This document shows, in pieces, positions 25,684-33,491 of a stretch of 64,000 bases of DNA (position 1 is the stretch's first letter; each line of letters opens with the position of its first letter). This DNA comes from Rubricoccus marinus (lineage in GTDB: Bacteria; Bacteroidota; Rhodothermia; Rhodothermales; Rubricoccaceae), in contig NZ_MQWB01000001.1 in assembly GCF_002257665.1 (NCBI RefSeq), positions 432,502 to 496,501 of the forward strand. Direction: 5' to 3'. The notes under the pieces are model-generated. The model was not told the DNA's origin. It saw nothing but the letters and a program-made list of their open reading frames with translations, and did not search any database. Both the position numbers and the translations under genes were made by a program.

Positions 25684-27384
25684 TCAGCCTCTGGCGAGGG
25701 CCTCTTGCGGGTCGAAGCCCTCGCGGACGGCGCTGGCCTCTGGCGCGCCGTGCTCGGCGAGGAGCCACTCGAACGCGGCAGCGGCTTTATCGCGGCCGAC
25801 AAACGCGGCGGCGTGGGCGCGGCCGTCTTGGAGGTAATAGACCGCGGCGTCCTTGCCCGCGAGGTCGCCGTCCACAACGGCCTCGTCCCAATCATCGGCG
25901 TGGCCGACGTAGCGGAGGCTGATGCCCCACTGGCCGGTCCAGAAAAAGGGGACATCGGTGAACGGCTCGCCGGAATCCTCGGGCGAGTCGGCGCCAGAGA
26001 CGAGCGCCCGCGCGATGTTCTGCGCGGCGTGGCGGCCGTGCTGCTGCGCGAGGCGCCAGTGCTCGATGCGGACGCGGCGGCCAAGCCGCACCTCGGGGTA
26101 CTCCACGACGTCGCCAGCGGCGTAGAGGCCGGGCGCGAGGGCGAGCGTGCTCGCGGCAAGCAGCGCGCCGTGCTCCCCGTAGAACTCGCCGTGCCCACTC
26201 AGGAACTCCGTCGCGGGCGTCACGCCGACGCCAAGGACGACGAGGTCGCCGTCAACGCGCTCGCCAGAGGCGAGGACGACACCGAGGCCTCTGGCGCCGG
26301 CTCCGTGCTCGTCGCCGCCGAAGGTGGTTTCGATGCGCTCCACGTCGGCGCCGAGGTGGAACGTGGCGCCCTTGGCCTCGGCCGCGTTCTGGAACGTGCG
26401 GCCGAGGTCTTCGCCAAGGACGCCCTCGAACGGCACGCTGTCGCGCCCCACGAGTGCGACCTCGACGCCGCGCTCGGTCAGCGCCGCCGCGGCTTCCATG
26501 CCGATAAACGACGTGCCGATCACGACGGCCCGCTTGGCGCCAGAGGCCGCCTCGACGATGCTGTTGGCGTCTTCCCACGATCGGAGCACGTGGACGCCTT
26601 CCAGGTCCGCGCCGTCGATGGGGAGGCGCCGCGGTGTACCACCGGTGCAGATCAGGCACGCGCTGTACGCCAGAGGCTCGCCCTCTTCAAAGCTCGCTTC
26701 CCGCGTGTCCGTGTTGATGCCCGTGATCGTGCGGTCGGTCCAGACCTCGATGCCGAGGCGCTCGTAGAAACCGCCGTCACGGAGGGGGAGCGACTCCGGT
26801 CCGGCGCCTCCACCCAGGAAGCCTTTGGAGAGCTTGGTGCGGTCGTACGGCGCGCGCGTCTCGGGCGTCACCATCACGAGGCGCCCGGCGTAGTCCTGCC
26901 TCCGCAACTCTTCGGCCGCCGCCTGCCCCGCGGCTCCGCCGCCGATGATGAGGACGGTCTGCCCGCCAGAGGCCGCGCCCTCGCGTAGCGACGGCTCCGT
27001 CTCGACGGAGTCGGGCTCGCGGCCGTCGCTCTCGCGGTAGTCGATGCCTTTGCCGTGCTGGTCGGCGTCGTCCGGGACGCGCACAAAGACGTCATCGCCG
27101 TCCAGCTTGACCTCGAAGGTGCGGAGCGCATCCAGCGCTGGTGGCTGGTCCAGCGCGCCGCTGCACACGTCGAAGGCGGCGTGGTGCCACGGGCACACGA
27201 CCGTCGTGCCGGTGAGCACGCCCGTCGCCAGAGGCGCGCCGTAGTGGGGACAGTGCGCCGTGCAGGCGTGGAAGCCGCCGTCCACGCGCGAGAGGAGAAC
27301 GGCGGTGCCGCCGGCCTCGACCTGCTTCATCTCGCCATCGGCGAGGTCGGAGACGGAGGCGACGCGGACGAAATCGGCAGGCAT
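25684..27384 (-). CDS. Rieske-FAD pyridine nucleotide-disulfide oxidoreductase (AIF-like)
   Basis: 566 residues. Residues 1-100 are a Rieske [2Fe-2S] domain with ligands Cys45-Pro-His47 and Cys64-x2-His67 (CPHYGAPL, CPWHHAAFDV). Then come an FAD-binding fold (VLIIGGGAAGQAAAEELRR), an NAD-binding fold (AVVIGTSFIGMEAAAALTERG) and a C-terminal domain with GLYAAGDVVEYP. Domain order matches apoptosis-inducing-factor-like or nitrite-reductase-like ferredoxin reductases of bacteria. Probably a cytosolic electron-transfer enzyme; the acceptor is not known. I chose the ATG at 27384, which begins the Rieske domain; the longer frame is repeat-encoded. Confidence 0.92.
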   Translation of the reverse strand: MPADFVRVASVSDLADGEMKQVEAGGTAVLLSRVDGGFHACTAHCPHYGAPLATGVLTGTTVVCPWHHAAFDVCSGALDQPPALDALRTFEVKLDGDDVFVRVPDDADQHGKGIDYRESDGREPDSVETEPSLREGAASGGQTVLIIGGGAAGQAAAEELRRQDYAGRLVMVTPETRAPYDRTKLSKGFLGGGAGPESLPLRDGGFYERLGIEVWTDRTITGINTDTREASFEEGEPLAYSACLICTGGTPRRLPIDGADLEGVHVLRSWEDANSIVEAASGAKRAVVIGTSFIGMEAAAALTERGVEVALVGRDSVPFEGVLGEDLGRTFQNAAEAKGATFHLGADVERIETTFGGDEHGAGARGLGVVLASGERVDGDLVVLGVGVTPATEFLSGHGEFYGEHGALLAASTLALAPGLYAAGDVVEYPEVRLGRRVRIEHWRLAQQHGRHAAQNIARALVSGADSPEDSGEPFTDVPFFWTGQWGISLRYVGHADDWDEAVVDGDLAGKDAAVYYLQDGRAHAAAFVGRDKAAAAFEWLLAEHGAPEASAVREGFDPQEALARG

Positions 27385-27437
27385 GACGGGCGGGGGAGAG
27401 GGGAGGGCTGTACCCGCCTCGCCGGGCGCGGATCCGG

Positions 27438-27455
27438 GCCTCTGGCGCCAGAGGC
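27438..27455. repeat. Iterated-motif palindrome, GGCGCC-centred
   Basis: Perfect GCCTCTGGCGCCAGAGGC between the small secreted protein gene and the Rieske oxidoreductase gene. Confidence 0.9.
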
Positions 27456-27489
27456 GGGGCTGGAAAGGGCGCCGGCCCAAGGCGCCCTG

Positions 27490-27876
27490 TCAGTCGGCGT
27501 CGCGGGTGGCGGTCCAGTAGGAGAGGAAGCCGCGCTCGATGGCGTGCGTGGTGCCCTCCAGCCAGCCGTCGTGGAGGATCCCGGTCGTGTGGTACGTGGT
27601 GCCGCCATCGGACGTGACGAAGGCGAAGCGGACCTCGCCCCACGCGCCGTTCAGCACGGCCTCCCGGACGGGCGAGCCGTAGAACGTGGCCTCCATCGTG
27701 CTGTCCGTCGCAGCCTCCACCACGAACGGGACGGCGTAGTAGGCGGCCTCTGGCGACGGCCGGAGGTCCACGGTCCACGCGCCGACAAGGGCTTCGGCGG
27801 GCGTCTGGGCACCCGCGCCAGAGGCGAGGGCGAGGAGAAACGCGAGAGGGGGGATACGTAGGGCGGGAATACGCAT
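27490..27876 (-). CDS. Small secreted protein of unknown function
   Basis: 128 residues from the ATG at 27876. A signal peptide (MRIPALRIPPLAFLLALASG, cut after GAGAQ) is followed by a compact beta-rich domain (VGAWTVDLRPSPEAAYYAVP ... EATFYGSP ... WGEVRFAFVTSDGG ... TTYHTTG) reminiscent of small lipocalin-like or NTF2-like secreted domains, though I do not recognise a family. Likely periplasmic or outer membrane associated. An upstream in-frame start at 27984 would add 36 repeat-encoded residues before the signal peptide and is rejected. Confidence 0.75.
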   Translation of the reverse strand: MRIPALRIPPLAFLLALASGAGAQTPAEALVGAWTVDLRPSPEAAYYAVPFVVEAATDSTMEATFYGSPVREAVLNGAWGEVRFAFVTSDGGTTYHTTGILHDGWLEGTTHAIERGFLSYWTATRDAD

Positions 27877-28062
27877 GGTGCCGGGGGAAGACGCCGGAGG
27901 ATAGCCGACGCCCCGCGTTCCGCGCGCGAGCGGCTTCTGGCGCCAGAGGCCGCAGTCAGGGGAGGCGCCGGCGGTTGGACGCAATCATTTAACACCGCCG
28001 CGCACAACCGGCGGAAACCCGCGGCGTTTGCGGCCGATCCAGCGCCCTCACGGGCCACGCGA

Positions 28063-29169
28063 TTGTCCACATCCGTCGAGCGTTCGCTCGCCACCGCCGA
28101 CCTCTCCCGGCGCGACACGCTTCTCCGGGTCGCCCGGAACGAGCGGCAGTTCCTCCTCCTTGTCGGCCTCGCGTTTTTCCTCGCGGGCGCCTTTGCGGGC
28201 GTGCCGGACGTCGCGCGATGGATTGGGTTCGCGCTCGCGGCCTATTCCACCGTCGCCAACGACTCCATCCAGACCGTCGGCACGTTTATCGTCTCCAACG
28301 AGAAGCAGCGGTGGTGGGTGCTGTGGCTGTTCATCGGCGGCGTCTTCCTCGCGACGGTGACGTACGGCTGGATCTCCGCCTCTGGCGACGTGTCGTTCGG
28401 GCGCCTCGCCTCCAAGGGTTTCGCCGAGGCGCCGACGCAGTTCTCGTTTTTGCAGGTGGCCGCGCCGGTCTTCCTGCTGATCCTGACGCGGCTGCGGATG
28501 CCGGTCTCGACGACGTTCCTCATCCTCTCGTGCTTCGCGACGGACCCCGAGGGCGTGGCCGAGGTGCTGGAAAAGAGCCTCTACGGATACGGCATCGCCT
28601 TCCTCTTCGGCGCGCTAGCGTTTGGCCTCACGGCCCGATGGGTGGCCCGCGCCGCTCACGCCCCGGCCTCGCGGTGGTGGGGCCCCGCGCAGTGGCTCTC
28701 GACGGGCGTGCTGTGGGTGAGCTGGGTGCAACAGGACATGGCGAACCTCGCGGTGTACCTCCCGCGCCAGCTCGGGCTCTGGGAGCTCGCCGCCTTCGCA
28801 GGGACGGTCTTTTTCGGGCTCGGCGTGCTGTTCTACCTCCGCGGCGACCGCATCCAGCGCATCGTGAGCGAGAAGTCCTCGGTCGTCGACATCCGCGCGG
28901 CGACGCTGGTGGACATCGTCTACGCCGTCATCCTGTTCGGTTTCAAGGAGGTCTCCAGCATCCCCATGTCCACGACGTGGGTATTCATCGGGCTTCTGGC
29001 AGGCCGCGAGCTCGCCATCACGCTTCTCACGCGCTCCGACCGCTCGTTCCAGCAGGGCCTCCGCCTCGCCGGGCGCGACGTGCTCTACGCGACCATCGGG
29101 CTCATCGTCTCGCTGGGCCTCGCGGTCGCGGCCAACCCGGTCATGCGCGAGGCCGTGTTCGGCCGCTAG
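28063..29169 (+). CDS. PiT-like inorganic phosphate transporter family membrane protein
   Basis: 368 residues, about ten membrane segments. Two internal repeats carry the PiT/PHO4-like signatures: AYSTVANDSIQTVGTFIVSN (cf. GANDvaNaigT) in the first half, and SSIPMSTTWVFIGLLAGRE (cf. VSTTHv) in the second, with a further RMPVSTTFLIL motif. These suggest a divergent ion-coupled phosphate carrier, but the sequence is distant from PitA and the substrate is unproven. Start is a TTG at 28063, chosen because the upstream frame has no better start; an ATG alternative is not seen near it. Confidence 0.65.
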   Translation: MSTSVERSLATADLSRRDTLLRVARNERQFLLLVGLAFFLAGAFAGVPDVARWIGFALAAYSTVANDSIQTVGTFIVSNEKQRWWVLWLFIGGVFLATVTYGWISASGDVSFGRLASKGFAEAPTQFSFLQVAAPVFLLILTRLRMPVSTTFLILSCFATDPEGVAEVLEKSLYGYGIAFLFGALAFGLTARWVARAAHAPASRWWGPAQWLSTGVLWVSWVQQDMANLAVYLPRQLGLWELAAFAGTVFFGLGVLFYLRGDRIQRIVSEKSSVVDIRAATLVDIVYAVILFGFKEVSSIPMSTTWVFIGLLAGRELAITLLTRSDRSFQQGLRLAGRDVLYATIGLIVSLGLAVAANPVMREAVFGR

Positions 29170-29214
29170 CCTCTGGCGAGAGCCTCCACCTCTGGCGCGC
29201 CTGACCCCGCGAGG

Positions 29215-29234
29215 GCGCCAGAGGCCTCTGGCGC
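29215..29234. repeat. Iterated-motif palindrome between converging genes
   Basis: GCGCCAGAGGCCTCTGGCGC, a perfect 20-base palindrome, ends on the last base of the DUF2071 gene stop codon and faces the phosphate-transporter-like gene. Two further motif copies lie just to its left. Confidence 0.9.
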
Positions 29235-29956
29235 TAGGCGATGCGCCGCCCTTTGTGAACGGCCACCTCGCTGCCGACGGCGAGAAACGCCGAGCGCGGC
29301 GGCCCGGCCAGGACGCCCGCGAACTCCGGCCCGTAGAGCGCCGACGTGTCGCCCGTGAGCGTGGCCTCGTCCAGCGCCCACGTGTCCCATTTGGGGTGCT
29401 CCACCTGGTATTCCAGCGTGCCGCCATCGCGCTGGCGCGTGTAGCCCCAGTAGTGCTCGGTGATGAACTCGGACTCGGTCCCCGGCTCGCTCTGCGCCGC
29501 CGCGCCAGAGGCCACGCCGCGTAGCGCGAACTCCCGGCCGCCGTCGCGCCAGCCGTACGTCACCGAGCCGCCCGCCTCTGGCGTGAGCGCGATGGCGTGC
29601 GACATCGGGACGGCGGAGTAGGGCTCGTTGTACGCGACGCGCGCGACGGTGGCGATGGCGCGCTTGGGCACCAGCTCGCGCACGAACACGACCGCGCGGC
29701 GCACCTCGCCCTCTGGCGTCGTTCGGGTCACGTAAAAGCGGAGGTTGACCTCCTCGAACGTGCGGTGGAACGGGACCGGCACGCCCAGCACGCGCGTGTC
29801 ACGCATCATGAAGCCGACCACGCTTACGAGCGCCTCGCCGCGCCAGAGGTCAAGCGCGGTCCCGGCCGGGACGCGCGGCAAGAGCGCCTCTGGCGGGACG
29901 GCGTAGTTGAGCAGCAGCAGGCTCTCCCAGCGGGCGGTGAGGAACGGGCGGGACAT
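29234..29956 (-). CDS. DUF2071 (YqjF-like) family protein
   Basis: 240 residues starting at the ATG at 29956 (MSRPFLTARWESLLLLNYAV). The order of segments (RWESLLLLNYAVPPEALLPRVPAG; VSVVGFMMRDTRVLGVPVPFHRTFEEVNLRFYV; EHYWGYTRQRDGGTLEYQVEHPKW) is characteristic of DUF2071/YqjF proteins, whose biochemical role is unknown. No signal peptide. It is divergent from the acetyltransferase gene, which starts about 155 bases to the right. An upstream in-frame start at 30016 lies in repeat sequence and is less likely. Confidence 0.85.
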   Translation of the reverse strand: MSRPFLTARWESLLLLNYAVPPEALLPRVPAGTALDLWRGEALVSVVGFMMRDTRVLGVPVPFHRTFEEVNLRFYVTRTTPEGEVRRAVVFVRELVPKRAIATVARVAYNEPYSAVPMSHAIALTPEAGGSVTYGWRDGGREFALRGVASGAAAQSEPGTESEFITEHYWGYTRQRDGGTLEYQVEHPKWDTWALDEATLTGDTSALYGPEFAGVLAGPPRSAFLAVGSEVAVHKGRRIA

Positions 29957-30111
29957 GGCGCAAGAGGCAGGCGCGTCACGATACGCCAGAGGCCTCTGGC
30001 GCGAGGCGCGGCGCACGGGCGGCCGGATTCCCGGGCGAGCTTCGGGGAGCGTTCACCGAGGGCTCGCGCGAGCCGCACAACGCCAGCGGCGGCGGCCGGT
30101 ATGCTGTACCT

Positions 30112-30684
30112 ATGACGACTCCTGACTCGCAGCCCATGCACTGGTACGACGCCCTCAACACCTATTTCCCCATCGAGGAGATGAAGTCGCGCCCTCACAT
30201 CGAGGCGCTGCTCCGTGAGCGCGGTCACGTCTACCACGTGGACCGCGACGAGCACCACGTGCTGCTCTATGTCGAAGGCGAGGAGTTCGTGTTCGTGGAC
30301 TACCTCCTCGTCAAGGCCTCCGCCAGAGGCCAGGGCCTGGGCGCCAAGCTGCTCGACCGGCTCAAGGCGAAGGGCAAGACGATCCTCCTGGAAGTGGAGC
30401 CCACCGACTACGACGACACCGATACGGTCAAGCGCCAGCGGTTCTACGCCCGCGAGGGGTTCCACCACGCCAAGCGCCTCTCGTACCGCCGTCGCTCCCT
30501 CGCCACCGGCGAGGTCAACGAGCTGGAAATCCTCTACTGGGCGCCGGACGAGACCACGACCGAGGACGACGTGTACCGTCACATGAAGGCCACCTACGAG
30601 CACATCCACACGTGGCGCGACGAGGAGTTCTACGGCGAGCGCTACCAGCCCGTGGATGAAGCGTTGACGCTCGCGGGGAAATAG
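30112..30684 (+). CDS. GNAT-family N-acetyltransferase
   Basis: 190 residues. The acetyl-CoA binding site reads VKASARGQGLGAKLLDRL (RGxGxG/A type), followed by TILLEVEP and an RQRFYAREGFHHAK motif typical of the GNAT fold. The last 50 residues form an acidic helical tail (APDETTTEDDVYRHMKATY). Substrate unknown. A TATGCTGT sequence 4 bases before the ATG suggests a near-leaderless promoter. It converges with the DUF429 gene. Confidence 0.88.
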   Translation: MTTPDSQPMHWYDALNTYFPIEEMKSRPHIEALLRERGHVYHVDRDEHHVLLYVEGEEFVFVDYLLVKASARGQGLGAKLLDRLKAKGKTILLEVEPTDYDDTDTVKRQRFYAREGFHHAKRLSYRRRSLATGEVNELEILYWAPDETTTEDDVYRHMKATYEHIHTWRDEEFYGERYQPVDEALTLAGK

Positions 30685-30701
30685 CCTCTGGCGCCAGCGG
30701 C

Positions 30702-31439
30702 TCAGGGGCCGGGCTTCTGGAACCAGATCCAGCCCTCACGCCGCGCCCGCTCGGGCGCCACGCCGGCGGCCTCTGGCGTGAGCACGTCGCCAGAGGCGTA
30801 GTCCGCCGCGGCAACGCAGCACAGGATGGCGTCGAGCGCGTGGTCGGTGACGAGCGCGGCCGTCCGGGCCTCGGGCTCGATCTCGGCGTCGAGCGCGTCC
30901 ACGAGGTCGGCGCGGAGGTCGCGCGCGCCAGCGGCTTTGTAGCCGCGCGTCGGCAGGCCTCTGGCGAGGAGCGTGGCGGCGGGGTACACCTCCAGCGCCT
31001 GACGCGAGGCGACGACCCCGGGCGTCCACCCCATCTCGACGGGCATGCGGGCGCCGACGGCGTTCAGGACGCCGAGCGCCGAGAGCGCCGTCCGCGCGAT
31101 CCTGTCGGCGCCGACCTCCAGCGGCTTTTTGCCCAGCATCTTCCGCACGACGCGGTCGGTCTCGCGATTGAACATCTGGTCCGCCTCTGGCGCCAGAGAC
31201 CCGCCCGCTTGGTGCGCCGCGAGGACCGTACCCATCGCCAGAGGCCAGCCCAGCGGCGCGTCGAGCGCAAAGACGGCCTCTGGCGCGGCCGCGAGCCAGG
31301 TGGCGAGGGTGCCGACGATGTCCTCCGCACTTCGGCCGGTGCGCGCCTCGTGAACGGTAAGGTGGCCGCCGTCCAGCGTGGCGCGGGCGAGGCCGGTGTT
31401 CTTGGGCTGCGTCGCGCAGTCGAGGCCGACGAGGAGCAT
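30702..31439 (-). CDS. DUF429 family protein
   Basis: 245 residues. The N-terminal LVGLDCATQPKNTGLAR and FALDAPLGWPLAM match DUF429, an RNase H-like/ASKHA-like fold of unknown activity. Further conserved Asp and His residues appear in NRETDRVVRKM, EVYPAATLLARG and VTDHALDAILCCVAA. No signal peptide, probably cytoplasmic. Two iterated-motif copies are used in frame (SLAPEADQ, LTPEAAG). It is monocistronic, with repeat spacers on both sides. Confidence 0.8.
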   Translation of the reverse strand: MLLVGLDCATQPKNTGLARATLDGGHLTVHEARTGRSAEDIVGTLATWLAAAPEAVFALDAPLGWPLAMGTVLAAHQAGGSLAPEADQMFNRETDRVVRKMLGKKPLEVGADRIARTALSALGVLNAVGARMPVEMGWTPGVVASRQALEVYPAATLLARGLPTRGYKAAGARDLRADLVDALDAEIEPEARTAALVTDHALDAILCCVAAADYASGDVLTPEAAGVAPERARREGWIWFQKPGP

Positions 31440-31694
31440 AGCAGGAAGGGCGGTTTGGGAAGGGCGGCGCTTGGGGCGCCAGAGGCGTGTACGCGCGAGA
31501 AGCGGTGGAGTCCGCAGGAGCCGAGGGGTCTACGCCGAGCGCCGCCACGTAGCGGGGCGCGGGGTGGCGGCGCCAGAGGCCGCCGTGTCGGAAGCGGGGC
31601 GCCGGAACGGCGCGCAGCCGATCTTCGAGGGCGCCCGGGCAACCCGGACCCCTCCTGATCGTTTCCGCTCTCGGACCTGACCTCTCCTGCTCTG
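31440..31694. other. Spacer between the DUF429 gene and a lipoprotein gene
   Basis: 255 bases between divergent genes. Contains iterated-motif copies at about 31479 and 31572; no clear gene, terminator or promoter box. Confidence 0.5.
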
Positions 31695-33302
31695 TTGAAC
31701 CCCCGCCTCTTCCTCGTCCCCGCGCTCGCCTTCGTCCTTGCCGGATGTAGCGGCAGCGCCCCGGCGCCCTCCGCTCCCGCCACGCCGGGCGCCGCGCCCT
31801 CCGCCGACATCGACTACGACGCGCTCCAATCGCTGGACTACGAGCGCTACGTCCGGCCACTCCTCGCCTCTCGCGACGTGCTGGCAGCCTCTGGCGCCAG
31901 CGGCCCCGCCGCCTACGACCTCGAAAGCGTCGTCATGGCCGGCCCGAGCGGGTTTGTCGTGCCGTTCGATGCGGCCGGGAGCCTGATGCTCCGGTTCGTC
32001 CGCGACCTCCCCGAGACCGCCGAGATCCCGTTCCCCAACCTCCGCGACCTGGAGCCCGACGAGCTCCGCTACCTCGAGCGCTGGATCGAGGCCGGCGCCA
32101 GAGGCTCCGACGGGCACATCCCGTTTATGGACGCGCAGCACCTCCTCTTCGCGGGCGAGCAGGGGCAGAACAGCCTCGCCATTCTGGACGCCGAAACGCT
32201 CCGGCTCGTCCGGCGTGTGTACTTCGACGACCACGGCATCCCGAGCACGCCCTACGGCCCGCACCACTTCGTCTTCGAGCCCGACGGCAGCGCGGCCTAC
32301 GTCTCGCTCGTCTCGGCCGGCGTCGTCGCCAAGGTCTCGCTGGACCTTTCGGTGGATCCCTCGGACCCCGCGTTTCTCCTTGGCCGCACCGACAACAGCT
32401 TTGTTACGCCGGGCATGATGACGCTGGACCCCTCCAGCGACCGCATCTACGTCGGCCGCTCGACGCTCTCGGACCCGCGCGCAAACGGCTTCGGCATCCT
32501 GAACCGCGAGACGATGGAGATGGAGAGCGTCGCGACGCCGTTCGCCGTGCCCCACGCGCTTTCCGCCACGCCAGACGGCCGCTACGTCATTACTGCCGAG
32601 CTTTCGGGCCAGGCAGACGCCAGCCGCGCGCTCGTGTATGACACGCGCACGGAGGACATCACCCTCGTCACGATCCCGACCGACGACCGCCCGCGCGAGT
32701 TCATCCACTTCAGCATTCTCGGCGCGCACCACATGGGCGGTCACGGCGGCGGTCATTCCGGCCACAGCATGGCGAGCTATCCCTACACGGTCACGCTCAC
32801 CAGCCGCTCTACCAACGAGGTCCTCTTCTTCACGCTCGCTGAGGACGGCACGCTCACGATGGACGGCACCGCCCCGGCCGGCGACGGTCCGTACCACGCC
32901 CACGCCAACCACGACGGCACGATGCTGCTCATCCCCGACCAGCGCGGCAACACCGTCTCCATCCTCACCGCCGACACCCGCCAGCCTGCCGCGACCGTCC
33001 GCAACGCGGCGCTTTCGCAGCCTCACAGCCCGGCTCCCGGCCCGGACGGCTCCCGCTTTTTCGTGACCTCCTCCAACCTCACCGGCAACTGGACGCCGCC
33101 GTACCTCTTCCACGGCGCCGATGGTCAGCCTGCGAGCGCGCGCGCCTTTGGCAACGTGGCCGCGTTCACGCCCATGGGCGAACTGGTCGGCGTGGTGCAA
33201 CTCGGCGCGTACCCGTCCGGGCTGGAGCCCGTCTCGCTCCCCGAGAAGACGATGGATCACGGCGGAATGGATCATGGCGGGATGAACCACGACAACCACT
33301 AG
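31695..33302 (+). CDS. Beta-propeller lipoprotein with His-rich tail
   Basis: 535 residues from a TTG at 31695. A lipoprotein signal (LFLVPALAFVLAGC, lipid Cys18) precedes a segment resembling c-type-cytochrome-like domains of surface proteins (YERYVRPLLASRDVL ... LERWIEAGARGSDGHIP) but without a CxxCH haem motif. Residues 150-510 form a YncE-like beta-propeller (repeated GQNSLAILDAETLRLV, YVGRSTLSDP, TPDGRYVITAEL, HDGTMLLIPDQRGNTVSILT). Two His-rich stretches (HHMGGHGGGHSGHSM in the middle and MDHGGMDHGGMNHDNH at the end) suggest metal binding. Likely outer-membrane or periplasmic; ligand unknown. Confidence 0.82.
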   Translation: MNPRLFLVPALAFVLAGCSGSAPAPSAPATPGAAPSADIDYDALQSLDYERYVRPLLASRDVLAASGASGPAAYDLESVVMAGPSGFVVPFDAAGSLMLRFVRDLPETAEIPFPNLRDLEPDELRYLERWIEAGARGSDGHIPFMDAQHLLFAGEQGQNSLAILDAETLRLVRRVYFDDHGIPSTPYGPHHFVFEPDGSAAYVSLVSAGVVAKVSLDLSVDPSDPAFLLGRTDNSFVTPGMMTLDPSSDRIYVGRSTLSDPRANGFGILNRETMEMESVATPFAVPHALSATPDGRYVITAELSGQADASRALVYDTRTEDITLVTIPTDDRPREFIHFSILGAHHMGGHGGGHSGHSMASYPYTVTLTSRSTNEVLFFTLAEDGTLTMDGTAPAGDGPYHAHANHDGTMLLIPDQRGNTVSILTADTRQPAATVRNAALSQPHSPAPGPDGSRFFVTSSNLTGNWTPPYLFHGADGQPASARAFGNVAAFTPMGELVGVVQLGAYPSGLEPVSLPEKTMDHGGMDHGGMNHDNH

Positions 33303-33305
33303 CGG

Positions 33306-33323
33306 CGCCAGAGGCCTCTGGCG
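33306..33323. repeat. Iterated-motif palindrome, AGGCCT-centred
   Basis: Perfect CGCCAGAGGCCTCTGGCG directly after the stop of the beta-propeller gene; a further copy lies at about 33382. Confidence 0.9.
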
Positions 33324-33491
33324 ACCGGAGCGGCCGCCCGGCCTCGAGCGGAGCGCCCCCGTGGTCCTCGGCCTCGGGTGACCGCCAGAGGCCGCGCCCG
33401 ATTTCCGCCGCCGGCCACTCCCTGCCGGCGGACCCCTTGCACGTGGCCTCTGGCGTGGGCACCTTCCAGGCCCCATCTCCTACGCCTCGTC

